Below the pieces are notes generated by a model. The model was given only the letters and a program-made list of their open reading frames with translations, searched no databases and was not told where the DNA came from. A stretch of DNA of 64,000 bases, taken from positions 1 through 64,000 of the forward strand of contig DLGZ01000002.1 of assembly GCA_002482965.1 (NCBI GenBank). The letters run 5' to 3'. Both the position numbers and the translations under genes were made by a program. This document shows, piece by piece, positions 8,456 to 16,945 of the stretch. This DNA comes from Verrucomicrobiaceae bacterium UBA7681 (lineage in GTDB: Bacteria; Verrucomicrobiota; Verrucomicrobiia; Verrucomicrobiales; Verrucomicrobiaceae). Every line of letters starts with the position of its first letter. Positions within the stretch are counted from its first letter, which is position 1.

Positions 8456-8473
8456 CATTCGGCATGCCGAATG
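8456..8473. promoter_or_regulatory. Perfect 18-bp palindrome upstream of glutaminase
   Basis: CATTCGGCATGCCGAATG is a perfect palindrome ending 13 bp before the chosen glutaminase start (8487), in the divergent region shared with the NHL gene (start 8369). Size and position suit an operator for a dimeric regulator. No regulator gene lies adjacent. Confidence 0.5.
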
Positions 8474-8486
8474 CTTTATCTTAAGG

Positions 8487-10304
8487 ATGCTCTCTCCCAT
8501 CCAAGAGTACGTGGAACAACTGCACTCGCGCTACGCCTCCAGCATGGAAGGCCATGTAGCGGACTACATCCCTGAACTGTCCAAGGCAGACCCGCGCTTG
8601 TTTGGCATCTGCATCGCCACGCGTGACGGCCATGTCTATGAGGTTGGAGACACCCGTCATCCCTTCACCATCCAGTCCATTTCGAAGGCTCTGGTCTATG
8701 GACTTGCGCTGGAAGATCGCGGTGAGGAGCATGTCCTTTCACGCATCGGGGTAGAGCCCTCAGGCGAAGCTTTCAATGCCATCAGCCTCAAGGAAGGCAC
8801 CGGTGCGCCATTCAACCCGATGATCAATGCCGGAGCCATCGCAACCGCCGGCCAGATTCTGAAAAAGGACGGCAAAAGCCGCATTGAACGGGTGGTGGAA
8901 TATCTCAGCGGCTTTGCCGGACGAAGTCTGGAGATCAACCAGTCGGTTTATCAAAGTGAAAGCGAGACCGGACACCGCAACCGAGCCATCGGCTGGCTGC
9001 TGCGCAATTTTGGCATCTTGGATGAAGACCCGGACGAGACCTTGGAAACGTACTTCCAGCAATGCTCCATGGAGGTCACCTGCCGGGATCTGGCGCTGAT
9101 GGGAGCGACCATCGCCAACCAGGGTATTCAGCCGGTGACACGCAAACGGGCCATCGCCGCCGACTACGTGGACAATGTGCTCGGCGTCATGGCCACCTGC
9201 GGCATGTACGACTGGTCGGGGGAATGGATCTATCGCGTGGGATTGCCAGCCAAAAGCGGCGTGGGCGGCGGCATCCTGGCCGTGCTGCCCGGACAGCTGG
9301 GCATCGGCATATTTTCGCCGCCATTGGACAAGCAGGGCAACAGTGATCGTGGCATCAAAGTCTGCATGGATCTGTCGCGTGAGCTCGCCCTGCACATGAT
9401 GAATCCGACGGCGACTCCTCGCTCAGCCATCCGGCTCAAATACCATGGAGGCGAGGTCGTGTCCCGGCGGCGGCTGCCACCACAGGCGCGTGAACTGCTG
9501 CGAGCCAATGGCTCCATGATTCAGGTCATGGAACTGCAGGGAGGGCTCACCTTCACCACCATCGAGCCGGTCATTCGTCAAGCCACCGCGCTGGGGGCAG
9601 ACTGCAAGCACATCATTTTTGACCTGCGTGCGGTCGTGAACGCCAATTCGGTGAGTCTGATTCTGCTGACCAACCTCGGCACACGGCTTGCCACCCAAGG
9701 CGTACGCGTGCTCTTCTGCCAGCCCGCCAAGCTCATGACCGCACTGCGCACCGTCGGCATCGCTGAAGCCGACATCTTCACCACCATGGATGCCGCATTG
9801 GAACACTGTGAGGATTCGCTGCTGCTGGAAGTCACCGGAGTCTCATGGCGGCCGGACACGCCTTTGAATCTCAAATCATGCACTCTGTTCCTTCAGTGCA
9901 ATGACGAGGACATCGCCTTTCTCGAAAAAGAACTCCCGCGACGTCATTACGCGAGCGCTCAAACGATCATCAGTGCCGGAGACCTGGCCGCAGAAATGCT
10001 GGTAATAGTCAGCGGAACAGTGGAAGTACAGATCCGCACGGACAATCAAACACGCAAACGCGTGGATGTCCTCACTGCCGGAATGAGCGTGGGAGAAATG
10101 GCCTTCCTGGACAGTTCGGCGCGTTCGGCGGATGTCGTTGCCATGGAACCTGTCGAATGCGTCGTCATTTCCAAAGTCTGGTTCGACGCCCTGAATGAAC
10201 GCAATCCTTCATTGAAGATCTCCCTGCTGCAGGAAATGACGCATGAAATCGCCTCCCGTTTGCGGCAGGCAAATCTATCCATTTCCGCGTTCCACCGTTC
10301 ATAG
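8487..10304 (+). CDS. glsA: Glutaminase fused to STAS and cyclic-nucleotide-binding domains
   Basis: 605 residues in three domains. Residues 1 to about 305 are a serine-dependent beta-lactamase-fold glutaminase (glutamine to glutamate plus ammonia), with the S64-x-x-K67 pair in FTIQSISKAL and the GAPFNPMINAGAIA signature. Residues about 335-435 form a STAS domain (FDLRAVVNANSVSLILLTNLG). Residues about 465-600 are a CAP-like cyclic-nucleotide-binding fold (AEMLVIVSGTVEVQ, then VGEMAFLDSSARSADVVA). The added domains suggest allosteric control of nitrogen release. The ATG at 8487 starts the conserved domain; 33 upstream codons look non-coding. An 18-bp palindrome lies just upstream. Confidence 0.9.
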   Translation: MLSPIQEYVEQLHSRYASSMEGHVADYIPELSKADPRLFGICIATRDGHVYEVGDTRHPFTIQSISKALVYGLALEDRGEEHVLSRIGVEPSGEAFNAISLKEGTGAPFNPMINAGAIATAGQILKKDGKSRIERVVEYLSGFAGRSLEINQSVYQSESETGHRNRAIGWLLRNFGILDEDPDETLETYFQQCSMEVTCRDLALMGATIANQGIQPVTRKRAIAADYVDNVLGVMATCGMYDWSGEWIYRVGLPAKSGVGGGILAVLPGQLGIGIFSPPLDKQGNSDRGIKVCMDLSRELALHMMNPTATPRSAIRLKYHGGEVVSRRRLPPQARELLRANGSMIQVMELQGGLTFTTIEPVIRQATALGADCKHIIFDLRAVVNANSVSLILLTNLGTRLATQGVRVLFCQPAKLMTALRTVGIAEADIFTTMDAALEHCEDSLLLEVTGVSWRPDTPLNLKSCTLFLQCNDEDIAFLEKELPRRHYASAQTIISAGDLAAEMLVIVSGTVEVQIRTDNQTRKRVDVLTAGMSVGEMAFLDSSARSADVVAMEPVECVVISKVWFDALNERNPSLKISLLQEMTHEIASRLRQANLSISAFHRS

Positions 10305-10311
10305 CAGTTCA

Positions 10312-11385
10312 CTACTTCTGCTTCAGCAACCGCACGCGGTGCGCTTCGCTGTCGCCGATATAGACGGTGCCGTCCGCATCGCAATAGATGCCATGCAGTC
10401 GCGCCATCTTGCACTGGAGCGGATCACCATCGGGGCCGTCTCCCTTCTCACCAGTTCCCGCGATAAGTTCAAGATTGCCGGTCTTTGCATCAATCATGCG
10501 CACGCTGTGACTCTCCGTGTCAGCCAGCCAGGCATTGCCAGCCGCATCGATCGAAATACCTTTCGGTCCGCTGAGCGTCGCCAGCTTGGCCGGACCACCA
10601 TTGCCTGTGAAGCCTTTGGCACCAGTTCCCGCGACGTGGTGAATCTCCCCCCCTTTGAGATCAAACCTGAAGACCTGATTCCCCTCACGAGTGACGAGCC
10701 ACAGATTGCCCTCCTTGTCAAAATCCAGTGAACGCGGCCCCTTCAGCGGCGTGCCGTCAATCGGCGCACCATCCGGTGTCGCACCGGGTTTCCCCGTGCC
10801 GGCAAAGGTGCTGATCGTACCGGTCTTCATGTCGATCTTGCGGAGAACGTTATTACCGATGTCGCACACGAACAGGCTGCCGTCTGGACCGAACTGAATG
10901 CTGTGCGGTTGTTTAAACTGCGCCTGTGCCGCCGGACCACCATCGCCGCTGTATCCCGCCACTCCCGTACCAGCAAAGGTGGTGATGACCTTCGTTTTCA
11001 TGTCGATCTTGCGCACCACATGGTTCGTCATATCGACGACATAGAGATCACCCTGCGCATCAAACCGCAGTTCATGCGGCAGATTGAAGGTCGCCTCCAA
11101 AGCCGGGCCGCCATCGCCAGTATATCCTTTTTTGCCGGTGCCCGCGATGGTGCTGATCGTCCCGTCCGCAGCCACGCGGCGGATACGCTGGCCGGTGTAT
11201 TCGCAGAACCAGATGGCTCCATCCGGCCCGCGCACGACACCAAAGGGATTGTCGATCTGTGCTGCCGTGGCAGGCCCGCCATCACCACTCCCCCCTTTGG
11301 TGCCGTTACCGGCAAAGGTGGAGATGGTCCACTCAGCAGCAGTGGCGGATTGAACGAGCAGGGCGAGCGTGAGAAGGAGGCGCAT
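10312..11385 (-). CDS. Secreted NHL-repeat beta-propeller protein
   Basis: 357 residues from the ATG at 11385, which starts a signal peptide (MRLLLTLALLVQSATAA). It has about six near-regular blades with the repeated phrase AGTGxxGxxGDGGPA followed by a hydrophobic NHL core (for example LPHELRFDAQGDLYVVDMTNHVVRKID). It is paralogous to 7317-8369. Function is unknown; secretion is clear. It ends 7 bp from the convergent glutaminase stop with no room for a normal terminator. The track-length ORF to 11682 is excluded because the extra N-terminus is not a secretion signal. Confidence 0.88.
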   Translation of the reverse strand: MRLLLTLALLVQSATAAEWTISTFAGNGTKGGSGDGGPATAAQIDNPFGVVRGPDGAIWFCEYTGQRIRRVAADGTISTIAGTGKKGYTGDGGPALEATFNLPHELRFDAQGDLYVVDMTNHVVRKIDMKTKVITTFAGTGVAGYSGDGGPAAQAQFKQPHSIQFGPDGSLFVCDIGNNVLRKIDMKTGTISTFAGTGKPGATPDGAPIDGTPLKGPRSLDFDKEGNLWLVTREGNQVFRFDLKGGEIHHVAGTGAKGFTGNGGPAKLATLSGPKGISIDAAGNAWLADTESHSVRMIDAKTGNLELIAGTGEKGDGPDGDPLQCKMARLHGIYCDADGTVYIGDSEAHRVRLLKQK

Positions 11386-11617
11386 GGTTGGGAATTGAGA
11401 CGATGAAGGACTGTGCAGTGAATGCCAAGCAGGAAATGAGTACGCAATCATTCCACCGTTTCTGTGGCGCATTTTGCACCTCCTTTTAATGCCGATAACG
11501 GACAATTTAAAGATGGCTTTGCAATGGTATGCCGGAGTAAATTCGGTGTATTGCGTCCACCCTGCACATTCGTTGATCAAACGCTGCGCTTTGGGCAGCA
11601 CTCCACCCATCCCAACC

Positions 11618-13018
11618 ATGAAACTGACCTTCTGCGGTGCCGCCGGCACCACCACCGGCTCAAAGCATCTCATCACGGTCAACGGTCAGCGCATCCTGCT
11701 GGACTGCGGCCTGTACCAAGGCAGACGCAGCGAGGCCTTCGAGCGCAATCGCGACTTCCCTTTCAATCCAGAGGAAATCAACGTCGTCGTACTCTCCCAT
11801 GCGCACATCGATCACAGCGGCAATCTGCCCCACCTGTGCAAGCGCGGCTTCAGTGGCAACATCTTCGCCACGCCTGCCACGCGCGATCTGTGCAGCATCA
11901 TGCTGCCCGACGCCGCTCACATTCATGAGAGCGACATCAAATGGCTGAACCGTCACCGCAAGGAGGACAACCTCCCTCTTCTGGAAACCAGCTACACCAT
12001 GATCGATGCGGAGAAGTGCCTGCGGCAGTTTGTATCCGTGGGCTACCACCGCCCCATGATCATCGCCGACGGTGTCACCATGACCTTCATCGACGCCGGC
12101 CACGTGCTGGGCTCCGCACAGGTCGTGCTCGACATCGATGACCGCGAGACCGGCAAAAAATCACGCCTGCTGTTCTCCGGCGACATCGGACGCCCCAACA
12201 ATGATCTGCTGGCTGATCCCGAGCCCTGTGAGAAGGTCGATCACATCATCATGGAAAGCACCTATGGCGGGCGGCACCACGAGCTCGCCACGGATTCCAA
12301 CGACCACATCTGCAACATCATCCGCCGCGTCCTGCAGCAGAAGGGCAAGCTCATCATCCCCGCCTTTGCTGTCGAACGCACGCAGCAGCTTCTCTACACG
12401 CTGGATCAACTGCGCCATGAAGGCTGCTTCCCGCTGATCCCCACCTTTGTCGACAGCCCGCTGGCAGTGAAGGCCACGGAGATCTTCCGCATGCATGTCG
12501 ATGAACTCAAACCCACCGTGCGTGATGCGGCCTTCATGCGTGCCGATCCATTCGGCTTTGAGGGGCTGCAGCTCGTGCGTGATGTCAATGAATCCAAGAA
12601 CCTCAACAAACTCAAAGGGGCTGCGGTCATCATATCAGCCTCCGGCATGGCCGAGTCCGGTCGCATCCTGCACCATCTCCGCAACAATGTCGGCAACGAT
12701 CACAACATCATTCTCTTCGTCGGCTACTGCGCGCAAAACACACTCGGCTGGAAGCTGCGCGAGGGGCACCAGCACGTGAACATCCTCGGCGACGAATTTG
12801 AGGTTCACGCCGGCATCGAAATCCTCGATTCCTTCTCAGGCCACGCCGACCACGATGAACTCCTCGGCTGGTTTGACCGCGTCCAAGGCCCGAAAAGCAA
12901 CGTCTTCCTCGTCCACGGCGAACCCGATCGCTCCAGCACCCTCAAAGCCGCACTGGACGCAAGGCACGTCAAAAGCAGCGTAAAGATCGCTGTGATGAAT
13001 CAGGCGGTGGAGCTCTGA
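11618..13018 (+). CDS. MBL-fold RNA-processing exonuclease-like protein (YSH1/CPSF type)
   Basis: 466 residues. The metallo-beta-lactamase fold starts at once (MKLTFCGAAGTTTGSKHLI), with the zinc motif HAHIDHSG, an Asp/His ligand in FIDAGHVLGSAQ and a beta-CASP region (SASGMAESGRILHHLRN; later SFSGHADHDELLGWF). This combination marks the CPSF-73/YSH1-like nucleases (COG1236), which cut or trim RNA. The ATG at 11618 fits the family N-terminus. The divergent NHL gene starts 232 bp away, leaving a shared promoter region of 11386-11617 in which I see no further gene. Confidence 0.88.
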   Translation: MKLTFCGAAGTTTGSKHLITVNGQRILLDCGLYQGRRSEAFERNRDFPFNPEEINVVVLSHAHIDHSGNLPHLCKRGFSGNIFATPATRDLCSIMLPDAAHIHESDIKWLNRHRKEDNLPLLETSYTMIDAEKCLRQFVSVGYHRPMIIADGVTMTFIDAGHVLGSAQVVLDIDDRETGKKSRLLFSGDIGRPNNDLLADPEPCEKVDHIIMESTYGGRHHELATDSNDHICNIIRRVLQQKGKLIIPAFAVERTQQLLYTLDQLRHEGCFPLIPTFVDSPLAVKATEIFRMHVDELKPTVRDAAFMRADPFGFEGLQLVRDVNESKNLNKLKGAAVIISASGMAESGRILHHLRNNVGNDHNIILFVGYCAQNTLGWKLREGHQHVNILGDEFEVHAGIEILDSFSGHADHDELLGWFDRVQGPKSNVFLVHGEPDRSSTLKAALDARHVKSSVKIAVMNQAVEL

Positions 13019-13026
13019 CAAGTAAT

Positions 13027-13091
13027 GCAGGAACTCTTGCCTGCAAAACCAACGTCACCAAGCAATCGTTGCGGGCAGAAGTGCCCGCAAC
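13027..13091. terminator. Tandem hairpins between convergent genes
   Basis: Two perfect hairpins lie in the 84-bp gap between convergent genes: TGCAGG/CCTGCA (13027-13044) and GTTGCGGGCA-GAAG-TGCCCGCAAC (13068-13091, 10-bp stem). Neither has a long T-tract, so they may act as weak bidirectional terminators or mRNA end stabilisers. Confidence 0.45.
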
Positions 13092-13102
13092 ATTTCCCTC
13101 AC

Positions 13103-13801
13103 TCAGTTCCCGCTCCTGAACAAACGCTTGAAGAAGTGACCAACCTCGAGCCCCGTGTCGCCAGTCCATTCCCACGCATTGCGGGCGGCACGCTTCACGT
13201 TGTCAGCAGCACGCTCGCCCTTGCCATCGGGATCTGGAGCAGAAACCGGCACGCCGGACTCATAGCTGGCCAGACCATTGTTCCACTGCTGATGAATGAC
13301 CGCGCCGGTTTCGGCGGAGATCACAATGAAACCGACTTCGTTGCCATCCGTGCCATTGAGTGCCAGCCCCCATTGTGGGGCTCCAGTGGTGGCATCGGCG
13401 GCCAGTTGATACGAAGCAGTAACAAAGTTGGTTTTGGCCAGCATCGCATTCCGCTGCGCGATTTTAAGCACGTCCGACGAGCGAAGTCTGATGCGGTTGA
13501 AGGCGATCGGCTGCGGCGGCACGCGACCAAGCAGCTTGGGGCCGGCACCCGTGGCCTTGGGGGCCCAGGCACCGTTGACTGCGGTGAGGGAAGCCCGCAC
13601 AAGTTCCCCAGGGCGGAAGGGATCACGCGCAAAAACGGACCATTGCAGCGGTTCGGCTGCGCTGGCGGTAGATTGCAGCAGCAGAATTCCTTCGGCGGTG
13701 GCAGCCCCGTATTCCTGATCAATGACCGTGGCGATTTCGGGATTGGCGTGGCTCAGCGTAGCGCTGGCCAGCATAAGGCTGAAAAAGAGAGAGGTTTTCA
13801 T
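13103..13801 (-). CDS. Secreted hypothetical protein
   Basis: 232 residues from the ATG at 13801. A signal peptide (MKTSLFFSLMLASATLSHA) precedes a globular region rich in short beta strands, including QWGLALNGTDGNEVGFIVISAETGAVIHQQ (about residues 145-174), which faintly resembles PepSY-like domains; I do not consider this diagnostic. A basic, Trp-containing C-terminus follows (NAWEWTGDTGLEVGHFFKRLFRSG). It is single-copy here, convergent with the MBL-fold gene and downstream of pyrG on the same strand. Confidence 0.65.
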   Translation of the reverse strand: MKTSLFFSLMLASATLSHANPEIATVIDQEYGAATAEGILLLQSTASAAEPLQWSVFARDPFRPGELVRASLTAVNGAWAPKATGAGPKLLGRVPPQPIAFNRIRLRSSDVLKIAQRNAMLAKTNFVTASYQLAADATTGAPQWGLALNGTDGNEVGFIVISAETGAVIHQQWNNGLASYESGVPVSAPDPDGKGERAADNVKRAARNAWEWTGDTGLEVGHFFKRLFRSGN

Positions 13802-13878
13802 GGGTTGCAACAGGTTGGATTTCGCAAGAAAGGAGGTTGTTCAATTGCGGCTGCGCAATTCATTCCGGCTGCTAAAAC

Positions 13879-15498
13879 TCAGCAAACTGGATCTGCCACT
13901 GCATGGTGCTGCATGGCCGCTTTGACAAAGCCAAAGAACAGCGGATGCGGATTGTTCGGCTTGGAGAGGAACTCAGGATGGAACTGGCAGCCCACGAAGT
14001 AGGGATGCGCAGGCAGTTCAATGATTTCCGCCAAGTCACCCTTCGGCGAAGTCCCGGAGATGAGCATCCCCTTCCCTTCCATCAGTTCCTTGTAGTCGGA
14101 ATTGAACTCGAAGCGGTGGCGATGGCGTTCGGTGATGGTGGCGCTGTGGTACAGTTCGTAGGCCTTGCTGCCGGGTACGAGATCGGTCACCCAGGAGCCG
14201 AGGCGCATGGTGCCGCCAAGCTGCTTCACCTTTTTCTGCTCCTCCATGAGACTGATGACCGGATGCGGGGTGGTCTTGTCAAACTCGGTGCTGGTGGCTC
14301 CCTTCAGGTCACAGACGTTGCGGGCAAACTCAATGACGGCGATCTGCATGCCGAGGCAGATGCCAAAGAACGGAATGCCTTTTTCACGCGCATAGCGGGC
14401 GGCGCTAACTTTCCCTTCCGTACCACGGTCGCCGAACCCGCCGGGGATAAGAATGCCCTGCAAACCTGCGAGATAGAGTTCAGCACCGGCTTTCTCGATG
14501 CTCTCGGCATCCACGCGGATGATGTCCACCTTGCAGTCGTGGGAAGCGCCCGCATGCGTGAGAGATTCGTAGATGCTCTTGTAGGCGTCCTGCAATTCGA
14601 TGTACTTGCCAACGACACCGATGCGAACGTGGTGCGTGGGGTGAATGACGCGCTGGACAAAGTTGCGCCAGCGGCTGAGGTCGGGCTGCGGAGTGGTGAG
14701 ATTGAGCAGGCGGCAGACATTGTCGTCCAGCCGCTCTTCATGCAGCTTCAAAGGCACCTCATAAATCGTGTGCTTCACATCCCGCACCTCGACGACGGCC
14801 TCGATGGGAACGTTGCCGAAGAGAGAGATTTTTTCGCGCACATCGAGGTCCAGCGGATGCTCGGTACGGCAGAGAATGATGTGCGGGGCGATACCAATCT
14901 CTCGCAGCTTCGCAATGCTCTGCTGCGTGGGCTTGGTCTTCAGCTCCTGCGCGGCCTTGATGTACGGCACCAAGGTGGCGTGGATGTAGAGCACATTGCC
15001 AGCACCTACCTCATGGCCAAACTGACGAATGGCCTCCAGGAAAGGCAGACCTTCGATGTCCCCGACGGTGCCGCCGATTTCGGTGATGATGACGTCGCCT
15101 CCCATCTTCGCCTCCACCTCGTGCATGCGAGCTTTGATTTCATTGGTCACGTGCGGGATGACCTGCACCGTACGCCCCTGATATTTGCCCGCGCGTTCCT
15201 TGTCCAGAACGCTCTGGTACACCTGACCGGACGTGAGGTTGTTAAGCCGCGAGAGATTCGTGTGGGTAAAGCGCTCGTAATGGCCCAAGTCGAGATCGGT
15301 CTCCGCTCCATCATCCAGCACATACACCTCGCCATGCTCGTACGGATTCATCGTACCGGGGTCGATGTTCAGGTACGGGTCAAATTTCTGCATGATGACC
15401 CGCAGGCCACGGAGTTCGAGCAGTGTGCCCAGAGAGGAGGCGGCAAGGCCCTTGCCAAGTGAACTGACGACGCCGCCTGTGACAAAAATGTATTTCAT
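13879..15498 (-). CDS. pyrG: CTP synthase
   Basis: 539 residues, normal for the family, from the ATG at 15498 (MKYIFVTGGVVSSLGKGL). It converts UTP to CTP using ATP and glutamine-derived ammonia. The N-terminal amidoligase (to about residue 270) contains KFDPYLNIDPGTMNPYEHGEVYV and TEIGGTVGDIEG. The C-terminal class I glutamine amidotransferase contains the nucleophile in FFGICLGMQ and the HPEF His/Glu pair (GCQFHPEFLS). kdsB ends 35 bp upstream on the same strand. The pairing makes sense because KdsB consumes CTP. Confidence 0.97.
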   Translation of the reverse strand: MKYIFVTGGVVSSLGKGLAASSLGTLLELRGLRVIMQKFDPYLNIDPGTMNPYEHGEVYVLDDGAETDLDLGHYERFTHTNLSRLNNLTSGQVYQSVLDKERAGKYQGRTVQVIPHVTNEIKARMHEVEAKMGGDVIITEIGGTVGDIEGLPFLEAIRQFGHEVGAGNVLYIHATLVPYIKAAQELKTKPTQQSIAKLREIGIAPHIILCRTEHPLDLDVREKISLFGNVPIEAVVEVRDVKHTIYEVPLKLHEERLDDNVCRLLNLTTPQPDLSRWRNFVQRVIHPTHHVRIGVVGKYIELQDAYKSIYESLTHAGASHDCKVDIIRVDAESIEKAGAELYLAGLQGILIPGGFGDRGTEGKVSAARYAREKGIPFFGICLGMQIAVIEFARNVCDLKGATSTEFDKTTPHPVISLMEEQKKVKQLGGTMRLGSWVTDLVPGSKAYELYHSATITERHRHRFEFNSDYKELMEGKGMLISGTSPKGDLAEIIELPAHPYFVGCQFHPEFLSKPNNPHPLFFGFVKAAMQHHAVADPVC

Positions 15499-15533
15499 GG
15501 ATGCTTCTCGGTTGGAGGTTGTCGGGGCGCAGT

Positions 15534-16289
15534 TCAAGAAGATTGTTTTTGAAGATGCTTTTCTATCGCGTCTGCCTGCTCCGGCGTATCCACGCCGGGC
15601 GAGAGCTCGTCCGTCAGCACGACGCGGATGCGTGAGCCGTTTTCCAGGGCGCGTAGCTGCTCCAGCGATTCAGTCTGCTCCAGCCGCGAAGGCGGCCAGG
15701 CGACAAACTGAAAGAGGAAGCTGCGCTGAAAGCCGTAGATGCCCAGATGGCGGTAGCTGCGCGGCCAGGCCTCAGGATTGCGCAGGTACGGCAGCGGCGA
15801 CCGCGAAAAATAAAGCGCATCGCCATGCGTGTCGAAGATGACTTTGACCACATTCGGATCGCTGATCTGCGCAGCATCTTGGATCGGCGCCGCAGCAGTA
15901 ATCATCTTCACGCCGGGGTCGTCGCGCAGCGTGCGGGCCAGTTCGTCAATCAGCGCCGGCGAGATCAGCGGTTCATCTCCCTGCACATTGATAATAACGC
16001 GATGGTCAGGAAATGAATTCGCCGCCTCGGCGATGCGATCCGTGCCGCTGGGATGCTCCGGCGCAGTGAGGACAAATTTGGCCCCAAAACCGGCTGCAGC
16101 CTCCGCAATGCGGGCGTCATCAGTGGCGATGATCACGTCGTCGATCTGCCGACACTCCTGGCAGCGTTCCCAGACGTGTTGCACCAGCGGTTTGCCGGCG
16201 ATGAGGTGGAGCGGTTTGCCTGGGAAGCGGGTGGAACCCCAGCGGGCAGGAATGGCTACGAGGGTGCGTGAAGAGTCGGTGGTTGCCAA
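15534..16289 (-). CDS. kdsB: 3-deoxy-manno-octulosonate cytidylyltransferase
   Basis: About 251 residues. KdsB activates KDO with CTP to CMP-KDO for the inner core of lipopolysaccharide. The N-terminal nucleotide-binding loop is IPARWGSTRFPGKPL; other hallmarks are NVQGDEPLISPALID and SRSPLPYLRN. No ATG fits. A TTG at 16289 places the motif near the N-terminus as in homologues; a further TTG at 16346 would add 19 residues. It is followed 35 bp later by pyrG, the CTP source. Its presence implies an LPS-bearing outer membrane. Confidence 0.93.
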   Translation of the reverse strand: MATTDSSRTLVAIPARWGSTRFPGKPLHLIAGKPLVQHVWERCQECRQIDDVIIATDDARIAEAAAGFGAKFVLTAPEHPSGTDRIAEAANSFPDHRVIINVQGDEPLISPALIDELARTLRDDPGVKMITAAAPIQDAAQISDPNVVKVIFDTHGDALYFSRSPLPYLRNPEAWPRSYRHLGIYGFQRSFLFQFVAWPPSRLEQTESLEQLRALENGSRIRVVLTDELSPGVDTPEQADAIEKHLQKQSS

Positions 16290-16430
16290 GGTGTGGTGCT
16301 GACGAGCAGGTTCCTCTGAAATGACGCGGAAGCGCGGTCGATGCAAGGGAGATTTGATTCACTCATACCGCAGCCATTGGGCGCCAGCCTACCATCATCA
16401 AACAGCCACCTATCACCCACACACAGAAAA

Positions 16431-16460
16431 CCCGCAGATCAGCTAGATCTGCGGGCTTTT
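16431..16460 (-). terminator. Intrinsic terminator, usable in both directions
   Basis: CCCGCAGATC-AGCTA-GATCTGCGGG is a perfect 10-bp stem. On the minus strand, downstream of the SWIB gene, it is followed by TTTTCTG; on the plus strand by CTTTTG. It therefore most likely ends SWIB transcription before kdsB. The rest of 16290-16521 holds no gene. Confidence 0.8.
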
Positions 16461-16521
16461 GAAATAGGCACACAATCTCAGAGATTCCCCCGAAACTCAG
16501 GAGAATCTGCGGACGCCGGGC

Positions 16522-16803
16522 TTACTTGACGTGGGCAGAGACGAGCTTCGTCATCTCAAACATCGTCACCTGGCTCTTGCCGCCAAAGACAGCCTTCAGC
16601 GCTTCATCGGCGTTGATGTTGGTCTTTTTGGTCTGGTCCTGCAGACCGTTCTTCTTGATGTATTCCCAGAGCTTCTTGGTCAGCTCTCCGCGGGAGATCG
16701 GGGTGGAACCCACGACCTTGGCGAGAATCTCGTCCGGCTGGACGGGCTTCATCAGGGCTGGATTGGGTTTGCGGGCGGGTTTCGGATTGGTTGAGTCAGA
16801 CAT
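16522..16803 (-). CDS. SWIB/MDM2-domain protein
   Basis: 93 residues. A Pro/Lys-rich N-terminal tail precedes one SWIB/MDM2 fold (about residues 20-91): ILAKVVGSTPISRGELTKKLWEYIKKNGLQD, NADEALKAVFGGKSQVTMFEMTKLVSAHV. In eukaryotes this domain occurs in chromatin-remodelling factors; stand-alone bacterial versions are known mainly from Chlamydiae and relatives, where a DNA-condensation role has been proposed. The gene is monocistronic, with a terminator downstream and an AT-rich stretch upstream (about 16860-16910) that probably holds its promoter. Confidence 0.88.
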   Translation of the reverse strand: MSDSTNPKPARKPNPALMKPVQPDEILAKVVGSTPISRGELTKKLWEYIKKNGLQDQTKKTNINADEALKAVFGGKSQVTMFEMTKLVSAHVK

Positions 16804-16945
16804 GGGGGTAAATGCTGGCAGAATTCCGCCCCTCGGTCAACCTCCGTGATGCACAGGATTGCACCGAAGTAATAAATATAATCTTTGGTGTAATATTAAT
16901 AGTTAGCATGCCATCCGCACAGAAAACGGACAGGCAGCCGGAAAG

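Noticed and set aside
13903..15462. 519-codon plus-strand ORF over pyrG
   Set aside because: Pure antisense shadow of CTP synthase.
16290..16346. N-terminal extension of kdsB from a TTG
   Set aside because: Adds 19 residues unlike KdsB; the nearer TTG fits family length.
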